A stretch of DNA of 12,915 nucleotides from contig RBNI01005198.1 in the NCBI GenBank assembly GCA_003990745.1, positions 1 to 12,915 of the forward strand. Reading direction: 5' to 3'. Position 1 is the first letter of the stretch, and every line of letters begins with the position of its first letter. The notes under the pieces were generated by a model, which was not told the origin of the DNA, did no database searches, and saw nothing but the letters and a program-made list of their open reading frames with translations. The position numbers and the translations under genes were made by a program. Source of the DNA: Jimgerdemannia flammicorona. Its lineage: Eukaryota; Mucoromycota; Endogonomycetes; Endogonales; Endogonaceae. Shown here piece after piece: positions 1-8,600 of the stretch.

Positions 1-347
1 TTGGTTTTCAAGATTAAGGATAAGAGATCAACTCTTTTTCAAGAGACCAAAACCACCCTTCAGATTCATCACTACTTAGGGTTTCCCCAGTAGTAGCCTG
101 ACTTTATTCACAGAATATATTTTTACAAAATAATACTATCACTATCAGTATATTGGCCAGTACTTGATAGATATGATATATTGCTTGTGATATGAACTCC
201 TATATTTGTTATAATAGATATAAATTCCAATATTGCTTGAGGTATAAACTCATCACATAAACTATAAACTTGCTTAGTTGTCCATATTGCTCTGATTATT
301 CTTAGGTAGATGATGTGTGAGTAATGCCATATGTATACTATATTTTT

Positions 348-394
<47 letters not shown>

Positions 395-1072
395 AAGCTA
401 TAACAAAGGGGCTTGAGATGGGATAGGATTGAGGTAGAGATGGTCAAGGACACCCCCAATCCTATCCTACCCCCCTAGAGCAGTATATGTTTATAAAGAG
501 TATATATGTTATAAAGAGAGCCCCCTGATATCCTTCTCTCAGTAAATCATCATAGATGCTATATACTTTGGCAAAACTAAATGTTCAGCTAACTCTATCC
601 ATACAGCTAAAGCCTACTCTACAGTGAGCTATTCATTGCCCACACCTCCAACCAGCCTAGTTCTCAAATATTTCCAGTGACCTCACTCACCATCTGGTCT
701 CCTCTTTACACCCAGTCAGTTCCCTACCACTATTCAAAAGTTTCCCAGAACCTCATACTCTCCCAGCCAATATTCTGGTATCTGTACAAATCCCCCAACT
801 TATCCTACATTGTAATACTCTTCACATTCTAGTAGTCTACTATCTACCAGATGTCCAGCCTGAAAATTCAACATGATATTCCTCTGTAGCATCCACCACT
901 ACACTATCCAGAACTTGGGAGGAAGCCACTTCTGCACCTCAGCACTCCATGATCAAACTCCTGTCTAGTCCCACTCCTCACCACATATGAGAATTGAGAT
1001 AACTACCTCCCAACTATCCTCTCTGTCTTACAAGATATATGGTCACAGAGTACATACTTTACCCCAAGAGTA
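1..1072. repeat. AT-rich, CpG-free degenerate repeat DNA with an LTR-like stretch
   Basis: No gene is visible here. The stretch is rich in A+T, has no CG dinucleotide, and is stop-riddled in every frame. Around 485-550 there is a TATA-like TATATGTTATAAAGAGAG, then a C run, CTGATATCC and CTCTCAGTAAATCATC. This order (TATA, short leader, AATAAA-like signal) resembles the U3/R part of a fungal LTR retrotransposon. No matching second LTR, primer-binding site or target duplication could be found, so LTR identity is inference only. A C-rich tract (cacccccaatcctatcc) lies at 451-467. From 600 to 1072 the DNA is pyrimidine-rich with no recognisable domain. Confidence 0.4.
349..396. repeat. Homopolymer: 39 T followed by 9 A
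   Basis: An uninterrupted run of 39 T (349-387) is followed at once by 9 A (388-396). This could be a poly(A) tail of a retroposed sequence inserted on the minus strand, or slippage-grown sequence. The lysine-rich short ORF that crosses it on the minus strand is a product of the homopolymer, not a gene. Exact run length is unreliable in most sequencing data. Confidence 0.85.
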
Positions 1073-1640
1073 GTGCTCCAAATGAGTCAATCCAGATGGA
1101 ATTCAGATGGGATTTGAATCAACCATTGTTTTGATTTCCAAATTAGACAATTAAATATTTACATCAATAACTTGATGAATAATCCTCCAAATTTGATGAT
1201 CTTGATGTCATTCAAAAGCCCTTAATAAGGCCTTTCTAATGATACCAAGAACATTAAAATCAGATTACACATTGCCAATATATTAAGGAAAATGTTCTAT
1301 TTGACAAAATTTCCAAAATCAGCAAATTAAATGATTTCCAAAATCAGTGATTCAGACATTTTCCTTTATAACTCAGCAATGCATAATCTGATTTCAATAT
1401 TATTGATATCATTAGATAGGCCTTATTAAGGGCTTTCAAATGATACTAAGATCATCAAATTTGGAAGATTATTCATTGAGTTATTGATGTAAACATTTAA
1501 TTGTCTAATTTGGAAATCAAAACAATGGTTAATTTGAATCCATCCAGATGGAATTCGAATCCCATCTGAGTTGATCCAGATGGAATTCAATCCAAATCAA
1601 TCCAAATCTAATCTGGATTAAATTGACTCATTAGGAGTAC
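1073..1640. mobile_element. Foldback/MITE-like element, about 568 bp, with arms of more than 200 bp
   Basis: The left arm starts GTGCTCCAAATGAGTCAAT and the right arm, read in reverse complement, starts GTACTCCTAATGAGTCAAT. The arms stay complementary inward for over 200 bases, including matching blocks around AATCCAGATGGAATTC, TTGTTTTGATTTCC, GCCCTTAATAAGGCC and AAGGAAAATG. Only about 60 bases near 1295-1355 form the unpaired centre, which carries a direct repeat of ATTTCCAAAATCAG. The element is flanked by TA on both sides (1071-1072 and 1641-1642), as in Tc1/mariner-type insertions. The right arm is longer by an extra AATCCAAATC-type repeat near its end. No transposase is encoded, so this would be a non-autonomous element. 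Most arm differences are transitions. The family name is inference; the inverted-repeat structure is seen directly. Confidence 0.82.
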
Positions 1641-3480
1641 TATCTAAGAGAACTGCTCTTTAGAGAAGAAGATTCTGATGAAACCTCAGCTATAAATCTA
1701 GACCTAACTTAGCAATAGATTGACTCAGAAATCCAGAGACTATACCAAAGGCAGAAGATTATATCATCAAGTTACAAGCACTAATAAGAAAGAATGTAAA
1801 AAAGAATCACAAGATCTTAGAACTCATTCAAATCAGAGAAAAGATTCTACTATATCAAAATATGGTAGAAGCCTCATGGTTATGAAAACTGGAGCCTAAA
1901 TAAGAAGAACCCTTCTATATAAGATATCAAGAAAACTACCTTCTGGCTTAGAAAACTCTCAGAGACTATACTGCCTACTATAGTACACAGGAATAGCCTC
2001 AAAAAGTACTATAAATCTATATAAGAGAAGTAAAACATGATAACCACTCATGAGATTCTAGTCTACAAATTATAACAGCATGTTCCATGACTAGTAGACA
2101 ATCTGTCTGGACCATTCTCTAAGAGATATGATACTAGCAACTACTTATCTGTGAGACTTTCAAAGCCAGAGGAGTTTGAACTATCAACTGATTAATTAAG
2201 ATCAGAATTAGGCCCTTGCTCTATATAAAGAGAGTGACTCTTTACTATTATGTCAAAATATATAAAGAAAATACTAGCTCATAAATACCACTCTATTAAA
2301 GATTATGAGATTAGTAAATTTTTCAGACTAGATCAATGAATAAAGATATTTAAGAGAAAATTCTTATTTAAGAGAAAGATATAACAGTGATTTCAAAATA
2401 GTGATATCATTATAGAAGATAGTCTTTCATTATAATTACTAGATCAGAACACAAAAAGATTATATAGTATGACTCACTCAGGCTATAAGATGAGCAATAA
2501 TGACCAATCATGAGTCATCATAACTACAAGATAGATATCTCAAGAAATATAAAAGAAGGACTAAAAAACCACAATAGCAATAACTCAAACAAGACTTACA
2601 AAACTCCAAAATAGTCCAAAGACTCATTATAAACAAAATGTCTGCTGTCTGCCAAATCTCAAGATCCAGAAACCACCAAGACCTCTCAGTCTAAGAAAGA
2701 ATATTCTAAGATATCAGAAGAGCTATAAGAACTTATACAAGAAGGACTCCTAGCCTCAATCTGAGTACAAGTGACCCTTATCACTTTATCCTCTACTACT
2801 ATAAAATAGAAACAAGGATTACTATTTCTACCAAATGCCTTTAGATATGGCATAAATATGAAATAGGAAATCTTCTCTGCTGGGAATTTCCTCAGACCAG
2901 TCTTCAGGAGATATAAGATACCACCTTTATAGATATATATAAAATAAGAATAGCTAAGAAGATTCATTAGATCTTTAGATATATACTATAGTTAATTCCT
3001 AACTTAGAGTATACTAGAATCTCAGACTTCAAGGAATTGTCAGCCTGCCATACCAATATACTGAAAGCTATGGTTACTACAGAAGTTCAATCTACTATTA
3101 CCCTCAATAGTGATGAGGTAGAAGAGTTCTGGAATCTTATCCTTCAGGACAATTTAGATCAATTCCTGCAAGGATTGACCTTAGTATTCCAAGATCCCAG
3201 CATCTAGGTTAGACCTTCCCAAGACTCCATATTTGTCTCTTATTTTATAAAAGAGAATATCACAGATAGAGAGCCTCTGATCTTCTTATTCTCTCCACCA
3301 CTGTCAAATATGATGATATTATTCTACTAATTAGTAACATATATGAAACAGATGAAATGTTCACTAATATTATCTCCTTTGAAGACATCCTGACCTCTAG
3401 TAGTAATGAAGATAAAGCTCTCAGAGTTCTGAACATTCTGCTCTAAGTTCTTTAGAAACTGTAATTTTTCTAGCATTTTG
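1641..3480. repeat. Long CpG-free, stop-riddled repeat tract; possible decayed retroelement
   Basis: About 1.8 kb of A+T-rich DNA with no CG dinucleotide. Several stretches look like former coding sequence broken by TAG/TGA/TAA, for example 2150-2250, 2690-2790 and 3050-3440 on the plus strand, but no protease, reverse transcriptase, RNase H, integrase or zinc-knuckle motif could be recognised. A 93-codon minus-strand ORF at 2686-2967 has no recognisable domain. An old retroelement altered by C-to-T change is the best guess from context, but the family cannot be named. Confidence 0.4.
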
Positions 3481-3503
3481 ATCTTATATTCCTTAAGCTA
3501 TAA

Positions 3504-3733
3504 TATAGACAAATTTGTCTGCAAAAAAATAATAATATATAATTTTTATTTAAAAAAAAAAAATTTACTAATAAATATAAAGTTAAAAAAAAAATTAATA
3601 AATATGAGATAAAAAAAAAATTTAAAAAAATTAAAAAATTAAAAAATTAATTTTTTGAAAAAAAAAATTATAATAAATATAGTTAAAAAAAAATTTGAAA
3701 ATTTAAAAATTTTTGCAGACAAATTTATCTACA
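3504..3733. repeat. A-rich segment bounded by 24-nt inverted arms built on AGACAAATTTGTCT
   Basis: The left arm (3504-3527) reads TATAGACAAATTTGTCTGCA plus A's. The right arm (3710-3733), reverse-complemented, matches it with two differences. The core AGACAAATTTGTCT at 3507-3520 is itself a perfect 14-nt palindrome. Between the arms is about 180 bp of A/T runs. A third copy of the core, AGATAAATTTATCT (again a perfect palindrome), lies alone at 3791-3804. The arrangement fits a tiny non-autonomous DNA transposon plus a solo or truncated end. In such A/T-rich sequence chance palindromes are common, but the shared GC-containing TCTGCAAAAA next to the core argues for relatedness. Confidence 0.5.
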
Positions 3734-3890
3734 AAAATGTACAGTTTATCAAATATAATTATAATTTATACTTATCTCTTAAACAATTATAGATAAATTT
3801 ATCTAAAAAATAAAAATATTTTTTATTTTTTTAATTTTTATAATTTATAGTTATTTGTATATACACCTGGATATATGGGTGACGGGAATT
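3734..3890. other. AT-rich edge of the repeat block
   Basis: Mostly A and T with the solo palindrome AGATAAATTTATCT at 3791-3804 and long T/A runs. It ends in ACACCTGGATATATGGGTGACGGG (described in two pieces: ACACCTGGATATAT, then GGGTGACGGG), where the first CpG after more than 2.3 kb appears near 3892. No gene is visible. Confidence 0.5.
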
Positions 3891-4271
3891 TATAAACACC
3901 ACTTTTGGTCCTGTTTGGCGTGGTTATGGGACTAACCTTGTGCTTTGAGAGAGGTAGTTCATATTGACGTCGCACACCATCCACCCAACACGATTACCGG
4001 CGGTGGCTGCTCATCAACATTCACTTTACTTATCATGCAAGACGCTAACCTTTAGAAAAGACATGGAAACACTAGCTCAGTCTGCATAGTCATTCCCCAC
4101 AACAGGTTTGTTTTCGAAATCCAAGCAAACATGAGTATATATGTTCTTTGATACGTCTAAGGCCAGAAATGATTCGCACCCTTTTATGACGTCTTTCGCG
4201 CGAGTCTATCACCCTACCAATCGAAAGGACTATCAATAGTCCGTCCCAGATTGCTGTGTGCTTGTCTCGGT

Positions 4272-4304
4272 GTCTTTTCTTTTCTTTATTTCTTTTATTT
4301 TCAG
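4272..4304 (+). other. Polypyrimidine tract ending in TTTTCAG (possible orphan splice acceptor)
   Basis: A run of nearly pure T/C ends in TTTTATTTTCAG followed by ATCGTCGCC. This is a good intron 3' end on the plus strand. No convincing upstream coding exon was found, so it may belong to an untranslated leader intron of an undetected transcript, or it may be chance. Confidence 0.25.
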
Positions 4305-4463
4305 ATCGTCGCCTGTCCCGAATACTCAATTATACTCGATAATAAGTACTCGATAATAATAAGTAGTAACATCTCAAATTTCAACGCCTATCGTCTCAAC
4401 GAATACACTGATCCAGTCCGCCGCATCCTAATTATCCTAATAACGTAGAAATATTCGACTGCT

Positions 4464-4471
4464 TATATAAA
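4464..4471 (+). promoter_or_regulatory. TATA-box-like element TATATAAA
   Basis: GCTTATATAAACCCCC lies in otherwise mixed-composition DNA, about 36 bases before an ATG at 4507. The ATG is followed after seven bases by GTGAGT, a perfect fungal donor, but the nearest acceptor (ending near 4553) leads straight to a stop. The element is real as a sequence; promoter activity and any target are inferred only. Confidence 0.3.
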
Positions 4472-4498
4472 CCCCCACACATACAGCGCCGACTATCC

Positions 4499-4930
4499 TT
4501 ACCAGTCATGAACAGTGAGTAACAACTTGATGACGATGACAAATTTCACAATAGATTGATTACGTGAATGGAGATGAGCTACTCGACATTTCGGGGACGC
4601 CGTGTTGATGATGACCTTCATGTGGGGCAGTAGTACCGCAAGCTGCACGAAAATAAACAGCGCTTCAGATACATATCCAAGCCCTCTTCCACACAGCCTC
4701 CTCCTCCCCTTCCAAAACTCAAGGGGAGTGTAATTATCCTCATTGCACCCATTGATTCCTATCTCCAAGTTGTCAGGCGCCCCTGTAATAACCTTTTTGT
4801 ATATAATTACTTGGCGACTGACCTTCATCATACATATGCTGTCGGCTTTATCCCAGTTTACTTTGAGCGGACGATGAAGTGCTCGCGGTGGCCATGGCAG
4901 AAGGTTCTTGCGGAGGTTGATGAACAACAT
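4499..4930 (-). CDS. Unidentified ORF, 143 codons
   Basis: This is the longest open frame between the left repeat block and the main gene. The predicted product has a basic, proline/leucine-containing N-terminus (about residues 6-25), a central stretch with GAPDNLEIGINGCNEDNYTP (about residues 50-69), and a hydrophobic C-terminal half. I recognise no family. The reading could be two exons, because GATGAAG|GTCAGT and AAAAAG|GTTATT junction-like sequences occur within it. The 3' end abuts the TATA-like element in opposite orientation. It may be a diverged gene fragment or a chance ORF. Confidence 0.2.
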   Translation of the reverse strand: MLFINLRKNLLPWPPRALHRPLKVNWDKADSICMMKVSRQVIIYKKVITGAPDNLEIGINGCNEDNYTPLEFWKGRRRLCGRGLGYVSEALFIFVQLAVLLPHMKVIINTASPKCRVAHLHSRNQSIVKFVIVIKLLLTVHDW

Positions 4931-5502
4931 AGAACGGAAGAGTGGACTCTGTTTTCATCCAAACACCCATTCCAATAGGATGTTATACATAGTCGTATTA
5001 TTTATTTATTTATTATTTTGACACCGAGCATTTGGATCGTAAACTCAATAGACCGAGATTCAGCAGACCAAGGATCCATAGACCACGCACACAGTTATTT
5101 TGGACCAAGTTCTAGTTCGGATAACACAGTGTCCAGCTACCTGAAAGATGTGGGTGGTAGCGATATGCGACAAGTCGGAAGGGCAAACCACAATACAAGG
5201 CTTTTTGTTGTTTTCCCAAAGCTCTGTCATTCCACCAGCAGGCAGTAACGTGCTATCCCAGAAAGTCCACCGCACTACCTTTGAAGCTTGTGGCTAGTGA
5301 TATGCGCAGCCGAAAGTGAGGCTCAATGATCAAGGGGCTGTTTAGTAGTTTGTGAGACCAGCGGATTCAGGTTTTTTTGAGTCAATCCAAGCTGGGCCTG
5401 GGCGGCATTTTATTTGCTGTACCACGCGAAAGTGCAGTGTGCGGATCCGTTTCGGGAAGACTCTCGCCGCAGCGTGGCCGAACGGCTGGGTCCGATGTTT
5501 GA

Positions 5503-5510
5503 TTACGTCA
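5503..5510 (+). promoter_or_regulatory. ATF/CREB-like site TTACGTCA upstream of the TRIM37-like gene
   Basis: TTACGTCA (TGACGTAA on the other strand) is a known bZIP ATF/CREB-type binding sequence and lies about 100 bases before the start codon at 5611. Related GACGTC cores occur at 3965-3972 and near 4187. The position is suitable for an upstream activating site. Function is inference from the motif alone. Confidence 0.3.
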
Positions 5511-5610
5511 ACTCAATGCAACCGATTTTGAGCATCGAACATGGGACTACTCTTCGTACTTCGATGCCCCGTATTTTGCCGCGAGAGACACCATAACACC
5601 ACAAACCGCA

Positions 5611-8600
5611 ATGTCAAGACCAGGATCAAGCAAAGCCGCCATATCCACCACCGCCGCCGCCGCTTCGGCCCTCTCCGCCGATTCCGAGGATTCTGAATTC
5701 TTGCAATGTTTCATTTGCTACGAGGACCTCAAGAAGGCCACCCTCTGTCCATCGTGCAGCAAGCTCGCATGCGAGGATTGCTTGTACAAGTGGCTCGCCC
5801 AGGAATCCAAGTGCCCGCATTGCCGCTCGAAACTGGAAGTCGGGCAGCTCGTGCGTGCGAGGTTCATCGACGAGTTACAGCAGGTATGGAGAGCGTAGGA
5901 TGGGTGAAAACGATTGTATTGTTCTTGAAGTGGTGTGATAGTGTACAGGCGATAGAGTTTGGAATCCGCTAAACAATATTGGCCAGACCGTCGGTACATC
6001 GTTCACTAACCGTGAAAGCATACGGATAGAATTGACGCATGGTTTGGGGTGATGCCAACGACACATGTCTCATCCGCTCCACCCCTCCCTCAATCTCCAA
6101 GACGATCACCACCAACCAAGAAAAGCTCGCCAAAGAAACGTGCCCTGCGCATGCCGGGACACCCCTTACCTACTATTGCGGACAATGCCGTACTCCGATA
6201 TGCGCCGACTGTGGCATGCTTGGTGACCACAAGGTACGTACTCCAGACGCATTGTACCGGAATTCCATCAGGCTTCCCCTCTAATCCCCCCACCCTCATT
6301 CTCGTCCCGCGCAGGGTCACGGTTTCGAATCCCTTCAGGCCGCGTATAATCGGCACAAGGAGGAGTTGACGGAGCGGAAGCTGCCGGCCGCGCACGAGTC
6401 ACTGCAGAGATACAACGACGCCGCCGTCGAGCTCGGGAAGAATATACAGAAGTGCAAGGAGGCAAAAGCCAAGGTGGGTTCTGGGGTGGAACGGCAGATG
6501 TGAGTAGGTGGAGTATAAGGGGGCGGTTATCATGTGGAAAGCCTGCGTTGGCTGAATATGGATGGTTCTTTTTCCTGCCTTGTAGGTAGAAAATGAATTG
6601 AACCTAACGTTCGAGGGAATCCGGATGAAGCTGGACAGCAAATTTCAGGCGAAGAAAATGCTATTAAACAGTAAGCGCATTATCATCAAACCCTTCTCGC
6701 TAACTGTGTTCTTCGGTCTCTGACTCGCCGTGCATTTCCATCCCATCCGCAGACCATCTAACGCCACTCACAGACGCCAAAAAGAGCCTCCGCGACCGGA
6801 TCGCGAAACTCGAGGCCTCGCTGAAGCGGGATCCGCCGGCGGTGATGATGCGCAGGCTGGGGGAGATGACGAGGTCGCTTGAGAAGGTAGGGGATGGTCA
6901 TGTACGGTTGTAGTGGTTTCGGTACTCAGAAATGCTATAAGTCGATTATTGACGAACCGTCGGTTGGCGTGATGTGTAGGCGCAGAAGTTCAAACCGCAG
7001 GCGTACGTGGTGGACCCGACGATCGAGGCGTGGTTTATGCCAAAGTATACGGAAGCGAGGGTCACAGTGCCAGGATTCAGGTTCGTTCCTTGTGGGTGTG
7101 TTTAATGACGAGTTGTGTTTTGTGTTTTGTGTTTTGTGTTTTGTGTTTTGTGTTTTGTGTTTTGTGTGTTTTGTGTTATATATATATTATATATATATAT
7201 ATTACCGATAACCATACGTTCTTTTTGGCTTATCCAACAGAGAACGATGCCTGGAAAAGGAGACTTTCAAAAGCGCCATTATGACCGTCTACGGCGTAAG
7301 TTGGAGACTCAAGGTTTACTGTGGAGGTACGGACGGCTCTTGTACCTTTGTTTAGGTGGATAGAGAGAGCGAGGTATCTTGATGTGTGAAGCTTCTGGGT
7401 AAATATCTAATACAAATCAAGGATGCACCTAACAATGTATCTTTCCCCCGCCTCGCACGACACCAGGAAACGAACAAGCAAAGGACAAATACGTGTCCGT
7501 GTTTGTGGAGTTGGTGTCGTCGGTCTTCCCGAACTCTCGGGAGGAATACCAGTACCGGATTGAACTGGTGAGTTGGGATGTAAATGTGTGGCGCGGGGTG
7601 GCGAGGAGTTGGGGAGAAGTTTGGGAAGAGTTGGGGAGAAGTTTGGGAAGAGTTGGGAAGATTTAAAGGAACCGTCTTACAAAGCGGCTTCGTCCAGAAT
7701 CTGATCGCATGTACATGTACAAATCATTCACCTCGTCACAGAAACATCCGAGCGGCGCCCCCGACGCACCAAAATCGATCGTACGGGACTATGCCAAGAC
7801 ATTTGCGGTGAATGAGACGTGGGGTTGGTACAACTTCGTTTCGTTGGAGAAATTGGTACGTTTTTGGATAATGAAGTTATATATACAGTGGTGTTGCGCG
7901 TAATCACTCCTTACCTACGATTTTGCTCCTCTGTGCAATAGAGGGAGGATGGGTTCCTGGACGCCGAGAACGAGCTCTCGTTTGTATATGGCGTGAGGCC
8001 GGTGGACGCGGAGCAACAGGCGGCATTGAAGGAGAGGTGGGTGCAATCGAGTTTGGGGTTGGCGTGCCTGCATTGCGGAAAGATGTTCTTATGTCCAATC
8101 AATTAATTAATGCAATTGTAGATATATCAAATATCTCGAACAAAAAGTCGACAGACTCGAGTATCCGGAATTGAATAGCATACCGTTGAGCAAGAGAGCC
8201 AAGGAGAAAAGCACTAGTACCGACAGCAAGGTCACGATTGAGATCGACGACGACGACGACGATGTCGTCCTCAACGAGGACGTGTCAAACAATATCAAAC
8301 TTGAGTATCCGAGCGATCGGAAGGGCATCTGTAGTCGGTCCATCGACGAGGTCGACGACGATTCGGGTGGCGTAGGGCCGAGCAAGGTTTGTCGAGAAAA
8401 AAGAACAATGTTATGTGTGTTCTCCCCCTTCATTGCTCACACCATGTCCTTCTCATCCTCTCCACCAGCGCCGCCGCATCGATTCCCTCATATCTCATCT
8501 CACCCTCTCCCCCACGCGAGAGGACTCGATTCCGTCCTCGACCACACACACCTCGAAGCTCGACACGCCGGACCAGGATCTGCCATTCCACTACCCAATC

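Larger units (their letters stand above)
3891..5610. other. CpG-normal intergenic region upstream of the TRIM37-like gene
   Basis: About 1.7 kb with normal CpG content and no confidently recognised gene. It contains TGACGTCG at 3965-3972, a long C/T tract ending in TTTTCAG (about 4272-4304) that looks like an intron 3' end, a TATA-like TATATAAA (4464-4471), the minus-strand ORF described separately, and a stretch at 5414-5596 immediately before the main gene that is open for about 60 codons without a recognisable domain and is best read as 5' untranslated or promoter DNA. Short ORFs on both strands between 5018 and 5275 overlap each other and show no family signature. Confidence 0.45.

Noticed and set aside
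274..459. Lysine-rich minus-strand ORF
   Set aside because: It is produced by the 39-T homopolymer.
2686..2967. 93-codon minus-strand ORF in the left repeat tract
   Set aside because: No domain, A+T-driven composition, and surrounded by stop-riddled CpG-free DNA.
1..3480. Naming the left tract as a Ty3/gypsy or Ty1/copia retrotransposon
   Set aside because: No reverse transcriptase, integrase, protease or zinc-knuckle motif and no paired LTRs could be identified by eye.
5018..5275. Short ORFs on both strands
   Set aside because: They overlap each other, lack any family signature and have no splice or promoter context.
5414..5596. 60-codon ORF just upstream of the main gene as a separate gene or N-terminal exon
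   Set aside because: It ends in TAA at 5594-5596, is in another frame from ATG 5611, and has no recognisable domain; a leader or promoter is simpler.
6315..6335. A tRNA B-box-like GGTTTCGAATCCC
   Set aside because: It lies inside a B-box/coiled-coil exon with no A box or acceptor-stem pairing around it.
7030..7363. Cys/Val/Phe-rich plus-strand ORFs
   Set aside because: They are translations of the intronic TTTTGTG and TA repeats and overlap real exons in other frames.
7685..7741. Extending exon 9 upstream to 7685
   Set aside because: It is in frame, but it would add 19 residues (RLRPESDRMYMY...) into a MATH strand that matches better without them; kept only as an alternative.
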